A stretch of 64,000 nucleotides of DNA. Source: Wolfiporia cocos. Lineage: Eukaryota > Basidiomycota > Agaricomycetes > Polyporales > Phaeolaceae. The DNA lies in assembly GCA_029448655.1 (NCBI GenBank), contig JACCLO010000006.1:2790001-2854000 (forward strand), given 5' to 3'. Shown piece by piece: positions 24,360 to 35,843 of the stretch. Made by a program: the position numbers and the translations under genes. Position 1 is the first letter of the stretch. Every line of letters begins with the position of its first letter. The notes under the pieces are model-generated. The model saw only the letters and a list, made by a program, of their open reading frames with translations, did no database searches and had not been told where the DNA came from.

Positions 24360-25069
24360 CCAGGACCTATCTCCTGGAACATCCTGATCACGTTTGAATA
24401 ATGAGCTGCTTTCGATTTTGCTGCTGTGTACGTGCTGTCCATATGGCTTGCGATCTACATTGTTTTTTGGACTATCGTGTACTATGTACCAAGATGCTGA
24501 GGCTTAATATATCAGCGAGTCGTTTGTACTCTTGATCTCTCATCCAGTTCGCCTCAGCAGATAATGCCTTGATGCAATAGGAGGGATGTGCTACGACGTG
24601 CGTCCATCACGAAATCTCCGTCAGTGCTGTGCATTTTATGAAGGCCGCACTGTACTTTGTACGTGGGGGAAACTCTTGTCGGGGTTTGTATTCTTGAATC
24701 TCAGCTACCGATCAAGTGTACATAGACGCCACTCCATGCCGAACGCCCGATCGCGACCCTTGTCGATCTGTGCCAACAAACAAACATCCAACTGCAGAAA
24801 ACACATTGACATATCAAGCTCAAGCTCTCAGGATCTCAAGGTCGACTGTACTGGATCCGACATCTGACTATCTTGAAAGCTTGGCCCCTGGATCGGATCT
24901 GCATTAGCTTCAATGGTGGATGGTGCCATGGCTACCCAACGTCGCAGCTTGACCGGTTGCTGAACCATCGGCAAAACGCGAACCCTCATATCTAGTCCGC
25001 TAACTATTGTAAATAGCAGCTCGGTAGATATACGTAAATACGAGCAGATACTACGCGCAGGGTACTGGC
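24360..25069. other. Intergenic, no gene recognised
   Basis: 3' flank of the disordered-protein gene and sequence leading into a minisatellite. Small open frames at 24586-24907 show no family resemblance. Confidence 0.4.
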
Positions 25070-25249
25070 AGGATCAACGAGGATTGAGATATAATTTGTA
25101 GGATCAACGAGGACTGAAATACTATTTTCAGGATTTATGAGGACCGACATGTTATTTGTAGGATCAACGAGGACTGACATGTTAGTTGCAGGATCAAAGA
25201 GGACCGAAATAATATTTGCAGGACCAAATAGGGCGGACATGTGAATTGC
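25070..25249. repeat. 30-bp minisatellite, about six diverged copies
   Basis: Units begin AGGATCAACGAGGACTGA and are exactly 30 bp, so the first bases recur at 25070, 25100, 25130, 25160, 25190 and 25220 with 3-8 differences each. On the minus strand one frame stays open through all copies and reads as 10-residue units of the form SVLVDPTNNM. I see no evidence that this frame belongs to a gene. Confidence 0.9.
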
Positions 25250-27475
25250 AGGAGACGGATCTACTATTACAGAGGATGGATATAGTCATGGCAGGACTAA
25301 TGAGCACAGTAGTACCAGTGGCAGTAACAAGAGGCACAGTTTAAGCACAGATCCTCAGAGAGCACGCAAAACAGAAACTTATTAACAAGAATGCATCCAC
25401 ATGCAGCGGTGTGGCATCTGGGCATGACGCGGCTCCCATCCGATTTAGTAAGTCCCTTACTTGATCGGGCAACACCTTTCGTCATACTTCGTAGTCTGTC
25501 GTATTTTCAGTCGGCTCTTAAATCTTGTCAATTGTCACTGTCGACGCGCTCAATCTTCTCTCTCCTCAATTCATTTGACGTTCTCCCGTCGCTCAACACC
25601 CCAGGCGCAGTCTGTCACCCGCACGTACCCAAGTTGATACGTCCGCCTCTCTCTCCCCCTTGTCTCTTGCTCTCGTTCCCCTCTCGGTACGATGCATTGT
25701 GATCTTTACTTGTGATCCTGCATGCTCGCCGCACGCGCAGTACGTTTTTTCCCTTTCTCCCTCTACATGCCTTACTAGGCTACTATTAACCCTACTGCCG
25801 TAACCTCATGGGAATGCTTGCCATGACAGGCACAAAATGCTGGACAGCGTCTGCCGCTCCATTCCCTTGGGCACTTCTCGCCCTCACTCTCAGATATCTG
25901 GTGCGTTGACTCATATTTTCTCCCTTTTTTGTGCATGTATGCGCTTTTCCTGCCCAGCAACAGTGTGACGTTAAGCGTTGAACTTGGAGCCTCCAATTTG
26001 CCTCCGCTTATTGCTTAAGTCTGGCCGATTTACCTTAGGCTCTGACCTGAGTCACAGTAGATCCTCCACAATACGCTGCCTCATTGGGCATTACTCTTCC
26101 TTGTGTGAAGGACCCAGTGCTTTGAGAGTTTGAAGCTGTGAGTCTTGCGTCCATCAGACGCACGTTGGCTCAAGCACAGCATCTCCATCTACAGTACTTA
26201 GTCTTTGGCAACCGCTCATGCTCACCAAGACCCTAGCTCTGCTGCGCTGTCTAATCGGAGCATCACAGGCCACTAACCATCTGTCAAATAGTTGTGGAGT
26301 AAATCTCTGGCCTGCATCAATCCGCAGTGACCTAAATATTTAGGCTCAGACGATCTTAGAGAAATTTCGAGCATTCAAGTCTGACACTTGCACCTCAAGA
26401 CCCTGAAAGCCTGAGGCGTCGGTAACTTACTGGGAATGAACACCGCAGCCCTTGCGTAACAACTTCATGACCCAGGTCATTGCAAAACCTCCCTGATACG
26501 AAAATAAGCTTTTGCAACAAAATTGCAGCAAATTATCACCTCTGGTCGCACATACATCCTCCAAGAGGGGCCTGCTGACGATTCCGCGGTTCCTCATGTA
26601 CCTGGAACGTGTTCAATTGCTACATGACTGACGCAGTCTTAATCAAAGTCGTGTACAGCTGTAGGTAGGCAATGGTTGAGTACGCCTGGTAGGCCTTATC
26701 TGACACAACATGCTATCACAAGATGATTTACTGGATACGGGATGACACCACAGTGATTGGGTCGTAGACCAATCTTCTTTCTACCACCTATCGCCGATAG
26801 ACACCGAGTCCTCGCACTATCCACGCCGCATAGCTCTGCTGACATCATGAGCTCGCTTCTGTAATTCCAGTCCTATGTCGCCCAGGCGCCCGCTGTTGAA
26901 ACCAGGCGATGTTGGGCTTCCCTGTGAGAATCGCGTCTACTACGGGTTTACGACCATTTCAGATGCAGCCGTAGGTATGTTATAATTAAGCGAGCACGCA
27001 TCTGCCATAAATTTTGTCTTTATGAGCTCACAATTTACGTGCAGCTGTCAACGATGATGAGTTCCATTCAGCGCATCAGCGCATAGTTCTCTGCATTTAA
27101 TTGTTGACCTCTGATTCGTTCTTGAGTTAGCTTCCATGATGCTAGATCAAAAGCGAGCCGCCCGCTATTGACCATCATCCCAAGATGCTCACGCTGGAGC
27201 AAGGAAGACGCGTTAGAGCGGCACGAGGGGATGGACTCCATGTGCAGGGTCCACACCATTTCCCATATGGAACTTACGGAAGCACTTCATCCCCCGCTGG
27301 GACTTCTTGCCTATGTCGTTTCTGCCCATTCTCAGAGCGTTATTTAGATTCTACCGTTAACTAAATCAGCCTATAGTATGTCCCAGCTATCTCCGCTCGT
27401 TATCTGCCGCTGGTGACAGTACAAATACTCTGGTGAGATCTGAGTGATACCTAGCGCTCTAGATTCCTCGGCAGG
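25250..27475. other. Gene-poor stretch with a CT-rich tract
   Basis: No protein-coding gene recognised on either strand over 2.2 kb. From about 25540 to 25760 the plus strand is strongly pyrimidine-rich (repeated CTCTCTCCCC and TTTCCCTTTCTCC runs), like the leader in front of a fungal transcription start, but no long frame follows. A possible box C/D-like element lies near 27050-27120; it is reported under findings. Confidence 0.4.
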
Positions 27476-29699
27476 ATGGAGGCCAGGATCGATCACGCTG
27501 TACTTGTACTCTTCCTCACCGGGTTTATCCACTGGGCCATTCGCACTGTTCTAAATGCTTGGCAGGTATATCCTTGGCAACGACATTCATACCTCTGCCT
27601 AGCAGCAGCTCATGAATGGATATGTTTGCCTAGTTGAGGCGTATCCCCACAGTGGGCAGTTCGTCACTACCATTCCTATCGCTATATGGGGCGTATAAAT
27701 TCTTGCGCAATGGCAGCGAGATGTTCCAAACCGGGTACGACAAAGTTAGCATCCTTGTATAACATTCTCGTCGTATGAGTCTTATCATCATTACTTTCAG
27801 TATAAGGGTTGTTGCTTCAAGATCGCGTCCCCTATCAGCTGGCATGTCGTTGTCTCCGGCACACCTCTGGTGGAGGAATTACGCAACGCCAGTGAAGAGG
27901 ATATCTCCTTCCACAATGCTACGCAAGAAGTACGTTCTGCACATTGAATCTTGTATCGAGTTCCCTACACAGCTGTTATCATACACAGCTCTTGCAATTC
28001 AAATACGTGATGGGACCAGAAATTGAGTCGTATCACGCTGCAATCGTTCGCACGCAGCTAACTAACAAGATTAACGCGACCTTACCCGACTTGCACGACG
28101 AGATGGGATTAGCATTTGCGGACGCCCTAGCACGAAATGGAAATGGTAAGCTGTTATCGCGCGCTACATAGTGCGCCACTGACGCTGTCGAACAGACTGG
28201 CAGACAATTTGTGCTACAGATGTAATGCACCATGTAGTATGTAGAGTTTCTGGTCGCGTATTCGTTGGACTACCGCTATGTGCGTTTCTTATGAACTATC
28301 TCTGCACAATGACTGACTTAGGGATTTGCATCCCTATATAAATCTGCATACAGGCAGGAATAAAGAGTACTGCGATCTGATGAATAAGTCAGCGGATTTC
28401 TTCCGAGCTGGATTTCTCCTTGCAATGTTCCCCGAGTGGTTGAGACCGTGAGTAATAGTTTGGATATCTCCAGCATTCATCAGAACCACAGCCATATCAA
28501 CGCTGCATGCCTTCAGGGTTGTCAGCCGATATTCTCTAAGAAATACACGAGTACAGATAAATCGTGCTGAGAACCTTCTCCGTCCTTTGATTATGGAGCG
28601 GCTGCAGATGCACCAGACATACGGTGATCATTGGCAAGAGAAGCCGGTGAGATATTCATGAGATTTCATGATATATCCCTCTTTGATCAATCGTACACTG
28701 TTGCAGAGTGACGTGTTGCAATGGATGATCGACACAGCCGCAAATGAGAAGCAGCGCACCGTGCACTCGTTGACCCTCAATGTATTGAATCTCAACAATG
28801 CTGCGATCCAGACAACATCAATTGTACGTGCACCCGGTCATGCCACTCAAAGATTATACGCTGACCATAGACTGTATTGCCTGAAACCGTCATCGGCCAT
28901 GTTTTTGATCTGTCCGGTAGACACTCACTCATGCGCTCGTGCAACTGGCTACCCATCCGCAGTATGCACAGCCTCTAAGAGAAGAAATTGACATTGCACT
29001 GCGTAAAGACGGCTGGACCAAAACTGGCATTGTGAATATGCGCAAATTGGATAGCTTCCTCAAAGAGTCAATGCGGATCACCGGGCTTAGTACCGGTGGG
29101 TCTTCCATTTGAATGTTCGCCTAAATTGTGCAGAATGCTACCTCGCGCGAGAATGGGCTTGTCACTACCTTCTATTCCCGCTACTTTGCCCTGTCTGCGT
29201 CCTTGGGTTTACTGATTTTCGCCCTAGGTACACTGCTCCGTCTTACCATGAAGGACTACACGTTTGCGGACGGGACGTTCATCCCAAAGGGCACATTTGT
29301 CTCCGCCGCTACGCGCGCTATCCACCATGACAAAGACATCTACTCGGACAGCGAGGAGTTCCGGCCATTCCGGTTTTATGATTTGCGCGAGAAGGACATT
29401 GAGGGTGTCGGCAAGGGCGCGAAGCACCAGGTCATCAGCACCAGTACCGAATTCCTCGCGTTCGGACACGGGAAGCATGCATGGTGGGCGCTCCTTTGAC
29501 GATGGCCAATCCACAGCTTGCTCATAATGGGCTCAGCCCAGGACGGTTCTTTGCCGTAACCGAAATCAAGGCGATGCTCGCGCATTTCTTGATGGAATAC
29601 GATGTGAAGCTCGCACCTGAGACGAAGGCTCTGACACCTACAGCGAGCTGGGACAGGGGCAGCAAGCAGTATATCATGATCCGCAAGAGGCAATTTTAG
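27476..29699 (+). CDS. Cytochrome P450 monooxygenase (501 aa)
   Basis: Haem-thiolate monooxygenase of the large basidiomycete P450 complement; the substrate is unknown. Eleven exons, 27476-27565, 27634-27744, 27801-27929, 27989-28145, 28196-28279, 28354-28447, 28517-28646, 28707-28823, 28921-29095, 29228-29483 and 29537-29699, join to 502 codons. Features in order are: an N-terminal membrane anchor (VLVLFLTGFIHWAIRTVL); the IPTVG hinge; QFKYVMGPEIESYHAAIVRT; VFVGLPLCRN; the I-helix (NNAAIQTTSITLTHAL); ExxR (ESMR, 353-356); FRPFRF; and the haem loop FGHGKHACPGRFF with ligand Cys448. The codon for Cys448 is split by the last intron. Endoplasmic reticulum anchoring and dependence on a P450 reductase follow from the family. 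The long intron 9 could hide a small alternative exon. Confidence 0.93.
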
Positions 29700-30152
29700 T
29701 CGATGTGAGCAAGAAGTATGTCAATGGGCCGAGTCATTGCGCTACGTTTTGTTACTGGGATAATAGAACCTGGCCATACGCGTCAGCCAGGGAAACATAC
29801 ATACATGCCACCGTACGCTCTGTCTCTGACGAACGTTAATATAGCACTCGAGCATATTGAAACTGACATCCTCGACAAGTTCACCCTGCTCTGAGACTAC
29901 TTCCCAAAAGCTGTGTAATGGGTCAAGCAAAATCCAGGGAGGAGCGCTGTCACTTGATTCGTATATCAGCAAACGTTGTTGAACATGCCGACGATGATAA
30001 ACCAAATGTAATACGTAAATAGGAGACATGCAAGAATCCCTTACGATAGTGTTTACTTTGGCATGCATTTCGCAACATGAGCTTCGTGGGCGGACTGTCA
30101 GCAACAGTGGATCCTGAACAGCTTGCCGGGTCTCTTCAGGAAGCGGGTAAGG
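29700..30152. other. Convergent spacer between P450 and PrpF-like gene
   Basis: Shared 3' flank of about 450 bp; nothing recognised. Confidence 0.5.
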
Positions 30153-31418
30153 TTACCACCAAACCATACCTTCCATCAGCCTCCGCCCTGTTCTTATCAC
30201 CTGTGCACTAATCACTTTTCCGTCTTTCCACCTTGAGCCGACAACAACGACGCCACCCGGGTGCCGGATCTTTAGCATCCTCTCTCCGCCATCTTTTGCG
30301 TCCCTTGGTTTGGCGATCGCGTAAGGCACCGAGCCCGCGACCTCCGCCGCAACACCGAGACACAGGCCTACGGTCATCGGCACCGCCTTATGCAGCACGC
30401 CCATCGAGTACGCATGCACAACAATGTCCGCCTCGTCGTCCCCCGACTCGGGTGCACTCAGCACCGCGATCTTCGGCTGCGCCTGCACCTCTGGGTCAAG
30501 TCCCATCGCTTCGGCGCCCGAGCGTCTGAGCTGCTCGATCGCATCTTCCACCGGAGCACTGGTGAAGTCGACTTTGGTTGTCTCCGATATACCAAGGGTG
30601 GCGCGCAGGTCGTCCTCTCGGATGAACACGGTGGGGTTGGTTGCGTCAATGAAGGACGCACGCACCGTGCGCCCCCCATGCGCGAGCGAGTCTATCGGCC
30701 GACCAGACGGAAGGAGCTTCCCCGTGCCTGCACCGGCTGGGGCAACGAAGTCGAGTACGATGGCGGATGCAGTGCCGTATACGCCCGCGATAGCCGTCTG
30801 CGGGAGGTCGAGCACGGCAGAGACGCGTCCCGCTGCGTCGCGCACGACGGGGAAAGTCGTGTCAACGCGCTTGCGCGTATTCGTGTTCCACGCACGCACC
30901 GTCGCGCGAGCGTGCCCTGTCTGCGCTGCCCCGGCAATATCGTGCAGCGCGTGCGGCGCGCAGAGGCCCGCGTCGAGCGCGAAGACGCCAATCATGCTCG
31001 AGAGGTTCCCGCAGTTGCCCGAAGTGTCGATGACCTCGTCACGAATCCCGACCTGCACGAACGTGTACTCGATGTCGACGTCCTGTCCCGCCCCCGAGTC
31101 CGCTGATGGCGGGCCAACAACGCAAATCTTAGACAAGCTCGAGACGCCCCCTCCCATCCCGTTCAGCTGACGGCCATACCGTGGGTCAGGCGAGCCCATG
31201 ATGCCTAGGAAGATGTGGTCCCACTCTGCGGGATCCGCAGGCAGATGTGCGCGATTAAGGTAGATGCCCTTGGACGTCCCTCCGCGTAGAAAGGAGGCTT
31301 GGAGGGGATTAGGTACCGCCGACATTGACATGAGAGCCTTCCGAGTCGCTACAACGGGCCTGTGAGACCCTGGGCGACAACGCCAGGTTGTATTTGCCCT
31401 CCTCACAGCGACGTTCAT
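30153..31418 (-). CDS. PrpF-family isomerase (AcnD-accessory / methylaconitate isomerase-like, 421 aa)
   Basis: Member of the PrpF protein family (DapF-like fold). Bacterial PrpF isomerises cis- and trans-2-methylaconitate in propionate breakdown; fungal members are mostly uncharacterised. It is a single exon. Diagnostic blocks are SFLRGGTSKGIYL near residue 43, LNGMGGGVSSLSK, the DTSGNCGNLSS catalytic loop, PTVFIR, and a C-terminal RIRHPGG-like segment seen here as KIRHPGGVVVV. The first 29 residues are Arg-rich and lack acidic residues, so a mitochondrial presequence is possible. A second ATG lies at residue 30 just before the core. Length matches the family (about 390 aa plus leader). No other propionate gene is nearby. 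Confidence 0.92.
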   Translation of the reverse strand: MNVAVRRANTTWRCRPGSHRPVVATRKALMSMSAVPNPLQASFLRGGTSKGIYLNRAHLPADPAEWDHIFLGIMGSPDPRYGRQLNGMGGGVSSLSKICVVGPPSADSGAGQDVDIEYTFVQVGIRDEVIDTSGNCGNLSSMIGVFALDAGLCAPHALHDIAGAAQTGHARATVRAWNTNTRKRVDTTFPVVRDAAGRVSAVLDLPQTAIAGVYGTASAIVLDFVAPAGAGTGKLLPSGRPIDSLAHGGRTVRASFIDATNPTVFIREDDLRATLGISETTKVDFTSAPVEDAIEQLRRSGAEAMGLDPEVQAQPKIAVLSAPESGDDEADIVVHAYSMGVLHKAVPMTVGLCLGVAAEVAGSVPYAIAKPRDAKDGGERMLKIRHPGGVVVVGSRWKDGKVISAQVIRTGRRLMEGMVWW

Positions 31419-31644
31419 GAGTCCAGCAGACTAGTGTGTGGGCGAGAAGTCACATGTAGTAGTATGCGCTGCAGAGCAACAAACAGCGGTGGCCTTTACC
31501 ATAGTGAGTTGTGAAGCGCTCGCGCTTGATGAAAATGATCAACCGCCGCAGCGATATGTATTGTCCATAGCAAAGTCCATTACAAGACCCAAAGTCCGTA
31601 TATACTACTGATATGAAGAAGCGAACAAAGCAGGTATATCAAAC

Positions 31645-33355
31645 TCATGCGAGGTAAGCAAAGCCCACGACTGCGCGTCAAGGAGGTCTGTCAGCTGCGT
31701 GCGCCACCATCAGTGTCTGTATCATCAACTCACGATGGTTTTCCACTGTGCATCGAAGTAATGAGTACAGAACACATAAGCTGAAAAGCAGATACTCACT
31801 ATCATACGCAGAATACGCATTTTCCAGGAACTTCTGCCCGAGATCGAACGCTCCTGGGCCGCCAGACATGATCCACGTATGTACAAGGTTGTCCGTGATG
31901 TTCAGCGTCGTGTGCAGGCTTGTCGGAACGATGTACCTATCAACAGCGAGTAAGCCCTTCCATCCGGTCGCATATCATCCTACCCATACGCACTTGGACG
32001 CTGGGATGGTGAAGTTGAGGTTCCCAATCCCGATCTCCATCGCAGGGAGCGAACCCACAGTGACGTTCGCCGGAAGGGTAATGCTGCCTGCGATCGCGGA
32101 TGATTCGTCGAGAGAAGCCCCCGGAACGTCGTCGAGGATAGCGAAGAAAGCGTCATATGGCACTGCAATAGGCAGTACGCCCGTGTCCGTGCGCGAGTAG
32201 ATTGGGCCCGTCGCCAGCACCTTGTCGCCCCAGGAGAAGCTGGAGGCCTGTCCATAGTCAACCTTATCAACTAGACTTCAACATAATGCTCAAAGGAAGG
32301 TGAACTGACATTGAACTCCCAATGGAAGTCCACCGGGTCGTTCTGCGGGAGCCAGGTAATGTCGCCGCTGATGCGGCTCTGGTCGACCCCACCGAATGTA
32401 ATTTCGCCCGTGCCTTCCGGTATGCCGCTCTCAGACAGCGGGCTCACGTAGATACCGAATACGGGATGCGAGATTGTGCCCTCCGCTACAAGATTCTCGA
32501 CGAAGGTGCGTGTCGTGTTGTGGCCCGAAACCTCACCATAGTTAGAGCCAGAGGGACCCAAACCGACTTCAGTGATCATCATGAATAACCTGTTCTTTTA
32601 AAGCAAGAATTTGAGCAAAAAAGCACTGACTGATTCCATCGATGGGCTCCACGAGAGAGAAGCCCTCCATGTATCCGGCAGAGCCGATGATCTGTGAGGA
32701 TACTGTGGCTTCCCCAACCGTGACGCGGTCGAGGTAAGCCGTGCCATTCACACCACCTGCACCATAGCTTGTCCAAATTGCGTGACTTCTAAATCCCCTG
32801 AGACACGAGTTCCGTTATGCACTCACCCGACACTGAATGTCTCGTTAATCCTGTGGGGAGCACTGATTTAACAGGCGTTCTGAAAAGCGGCTAGTTGTGC
32901 TTACACCCGTGTATCTGCGCCAGGGATATATTTCTGCTGCCCGCCGACCCACAGGATGGCACTTCCGGTGTCGACCAGGACATCACTAAATGTCTGATTG
33001 TCACCGGCTTGCACTATGCCGGGTGAGCATATTGCTCGCGCATCTAGTCCATCTGCTTACCGGTAGCAACCACCTTCAGTGCGGCATTTGTTAGAGGTGC
33101 AGACGCGTCTGCGACATACTATCAGAACGCAGGGTCCGTCTCATGATAACACATTGCGCACTGAAAAGGTTTGCCATCTTGGGTCTGCATCTTCGCAATC
33201 AGCATGCAAAGCAAATAACCTCGAAATTTCAAATCATACGCGATCGTCGATTTGAGTGGCACCTTCAATGTGCTTATGGCAAATGCTTGTGGCGATGCTG
33301 CAAGCAGGCCAAGGATCACAGCAGCCCGAAGGCTTGTCTCGCTTGTAGGGAACAT
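31645..33355 (-). CDS. Secreted aspartic protease (pepsin family A1, polyporopepsin-like)
   Basis: Acid endopeptidase, probably secreted. The protein begins with a signal peptide (LRAAVILGLLAASPQAFA) and a short pro-region (TLKVPLKST). The two catalytic motifs are VDTGSAILWVGG (first Asp, about 32965) and SRTDTGVLPIAVPYDAF (second Asp, about 32190). The flap Tyr is in YGAGG, and DGI-LGLGPSG spans an intron. WEFN and FLENAYSAYD lie near the C-terminus, with the last exons reading MENHLVGFAYLA before a stop at 31645. At least eight short introns interrupt it. Intron boundaries in the pro-region (33110-33220) are not settled, so I give only the outer limits. The gene lies 226 bp upstream of the PrpF-like start, transcribed in the same direction. 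Confidence 0.9.
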
Positions 33356-34037
33356 GTCGCTCTAGTTTGTTCGCGAAGGAACTTTAAAAGAAGGTGGCAG
33401 AGAAATGACCGCTGGTGTCCTCCGAGTCTGGGGAGGAAAATCGGAGCAAAAGAGAAACAGCCGAGGCAAGTGAACGCAACCTCGAGAGTAGTGGTGGTTG
33501 CGAAGCAAGCCGGAATGGCTCTACGCGAATTCTCCATTAATATGAATGCTTGGCATCACCAGCAGAACTTCCATCTCCATAATTCAAGAGTCTTGATCAT
33601 CGTCGATGTATTGTTATTTTGAAGTCGGTGTGATAAACAATCTCGGGAAGATGCGACTTCAATATATGCTCTGGTCCATAGCTTCACAAGTGAAATGTAA
33701 GGACACGGAGTAATGACGCACGACTAGTGACTGATCGAAGTCGTTTTGATCGTTGTTGTAAGCGAAGGAATAGAACAGCATAGAAAGCTGTTGTAAACCG
33801 TGGCTGTCAAGATACCGATACCGACGTCAACGCGTCAACCCTTGAAACTCCGTGTTGTTACTGATAATACACCTAGCCTGTAACTTGTAACGATCTTCTG
33901 TCGCCAACATCTCAGAGTTCTCCTCAACAACGCTCTCGCCGGCGAGGGCAGCCAGCTCGCTTTGCCCATCTAACCCTTCAATCGAGCGAAACCATACCCA
34001 TCTTTCACCGTCAGTCCCATCATTCTGATAACCATGT
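33356..34037. other. Divergent spacer between protease and Pro/Ala-rich protein
   Basis: About 680 bp that should hold both promoters. No additional gene recognised. Confidence 0.5.
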
Positions 34038-35843
34038 ATGCCGGTGAACACCACATCTGCCTTGCATCGACCACTAATCTGCGCCTCGTGCAGGCCGCTG
34101 CCCGACGAGCGACCACGCCAGAGCGTGCAGAACCTTATCGGTCGCTTCGAGCAGCAGACCAAGCGCCAAAGTCTCACCGGCTCGCCCACCCCATTCTTGC
34201 CACCGCGCACGTCGAGTGTCGCGTCGCACCACACCGGAGACTCTGCCAAAGAGGAGCTCAAGGAGAAGCGCGAATGGCCGCCCAAAGCGAAGTCGACATC
34301 ACCACCGGCCAGCACCATCGACGTGACAGAGCAGCCGCAGCAGCACGACGAACCAGCGGCGCAGTCCCCACAGTCCGAGGCGGCCCCTGCCCTTCCTGAC
34401 CCCCCGCCAGAGGTCCCAGTCGCAGAGCCTACGCCTTCGCCGCCCGAAACAGCAGTACCCGTCCCCGTACCAAAGCCGGAACCCGCGCGACAGGGAAGCG
34501 TCGGCTCCGTAGCCGCGCCGACGCCCAAACGTGCGGGCAACCTGCCCTCGAAGCCCGCCACAGCCTCTAGTCGCACAGGCGCGCCAGCCGCAACTGGAGT
34601 GCGGGCGCCCGCAAGGCCCAAGACCGCGAACAAGTCGCCCCCGAGCTCCTTCCACGGTGCGCCTGCGCCCTCAACCTCAACCTCCAACTCCGCCTCCACG
34701 CCCGCGCGCGTTCCCTCCAAGCCTTCTTCGACCTCGATCGCCGCAGCTTCCCCAAGCAAGGCACGCCCCGCGACGCGCAACCCGCCTACGGCCTCCGTGC
34801 CCCTGCGCTCCAAGACTCCCTCGCTCCGCCCGAAGACGCCGACCGCAGCACCGCCCGCGCGCCCGAAGACACCGTCGGGCCGCGCGCCCTCGAGCGGGCT
34901 CTTTGCGCCGACTGCGGCGTCGCTCGCGAGGGCGCGCAATGCAGGCGCGCCGCCCGTCCCTGCTCCCGTACGCAAGGCATCTTCCGGGCCGTCGGCGTCG
35001 GACCGCCTGAGCAAGCCGACCGCGGCGAGCTTGAACAGGGCGGTGAGCCCTCCGAGGACGGTGGCGCACAGCTCGCCGGCGAGGGGCGCCGCAAGGGGCG
35101 CGGTGAGGGGAGCTGCGAGGGGCGCAGCGCCCGCGCGGGGCACGACGACGAAGACGAGGGGCGTAGCGACCGCTGCTACGAAGGCGAAGCCCGCTGCGAG
35201 TGCGACCGCTGCTGCGCCTGCAATCGCTGTTGCGATTGAGCCTGCTCAGGGAGAGCCGGCGGAGGAGGAACAACAGGCGCATACCGAGGAGCCGGAGACC
35301 CTCGCTAGTCCCGTCGAACATGTCGAGCACGTCGAGCACGAGCCAGAGAGCTCTGACAGCACCCTCATTGACGAGCCGCAGCATGTCTCTACAGGGCTTA
35401 CTCAGGAACCGGGAGTACATGACGCGGCGGTGGACACTGCCGTGGACATTCTGAATACGAAGCAAGAGGCTCTGGAGGCCGCAGCGGCTGCAATTGAGCA
35501 GGGCAAAACGGAACTGCACGAGACGGAGGCACACGATGAGGCTGCCGGAGAGCTCCCTCCTGCTTCCGAGCCTGAACATCTGTACGAGAAGCTTGCACCT
35601 GTCGAAGTCGAGGAGGCGGTTCCTGCGGTATCTGAGCCAGCCGAAGAGCACGATGCGCACGTCGAACACATTGAAGAGGCACACGAGCCGGAGACTACGG
35701 AGGTTAACGGGAAGGCCACGCCTACGCCCGCGGGGCACGACAATGAGCTTGTCGATCTCATCAATACGCCGGAGAGAAAGCCGCGCCCAGTGAGCATGAT
35801 GACCATCCCGGACGAGGTGATAGATATACCCGACGAGGAGTGA
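34038..35843 (+). CDS. Pro/Ala/Ser-rich disordered protein, function unknown (601 aa)
   Basis: A single long frame with strong compositional bias. Residues 20-60 hold the only folded-looking segment, QSVQNLIGRFEQQTKR. From about 70 to 400 the protein is Pro, Ala, Ser and Lys-rich and basic, resembling microtubule- or actin-associated linkers. It contains two copies of a PTAASLxRA motif, in GLFAPTAASLARA and LSKPTAASLNRA. The last 200 residues turn acidic (repeated EHVEHVEH, EAHDEAAGE) and end VIDIPDEE. I do not recognise a defined domain. GC content is very high, which opens long frames on the opposite strand that I regard as shadows. The start at 34038 is the ATG in frame nearest the upstream stop; an upstream exon cannot be excluded. 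Confidence 0.7.
   Translation: MPVNTTSALHRPLICASCRPLPDERPRQSVQNLIGRFEQQTKRQSLTGSPTPFLPPRTSSVASHHTGDSAKEELKEKREWPPKAKSTSPPASTIDVTEQPQQHDEPAAQSPQSEAAPALPDPPPEVPVAEPTPSPPETAVPVPVPKPEPARQGSVGSVAAPTPKRAGNLPSKPATASSRTGAPAATGVRAPARPKTANKSPPSSFHGAPAPSTSTSNSASTPARVPSKPSSTSIAAASPSKARPATRNPPTASVPLRSKTPSLRPKTPTAAPPARPKTPSGRAPSSGLFAPTAASLARARNAGAPPVPAPVRKASSGPSASDRLSKPTAASLNRAVSPPRTVAHSSPARGAARGAVRGAARGAAPARGTTTKTRGVATAATKAKPAASATAAAPAIAVAIEPAQGEPAEEEQQAHTEEPETLASPVEHVEHVEHEPESSDSTLIDEPQHVSTGLTQEPGVHDAAVDTAVDILNTKQEALEAAAAAIEQGKTELHETEAHDEAAGELPPASEPEHLYEKLAPVEVEEAVPAVSEPAEEHDAHVEHIEEAHEPETTEVNGKATPTPAGHDNELVDLINTPERKPRPVSMMTIPDEVIDIPDEE

Noticed and set aside
28280..28321. Shorter P450 intron 5 ending at 28321
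   Set aside because: It gives an out-of-family insertion or an early stop. The acceptor at 28353 restores LPLCRNKEY in register with the family.
33827..35143. 438-codon minus-strand open frame opposite the Pro/Ala-rich gene
   Set aside because: It is a Gly/Ala/Arg-rich antisense shadow created by high GC. It has no domain and lies mostly over the better-supported sense frame.
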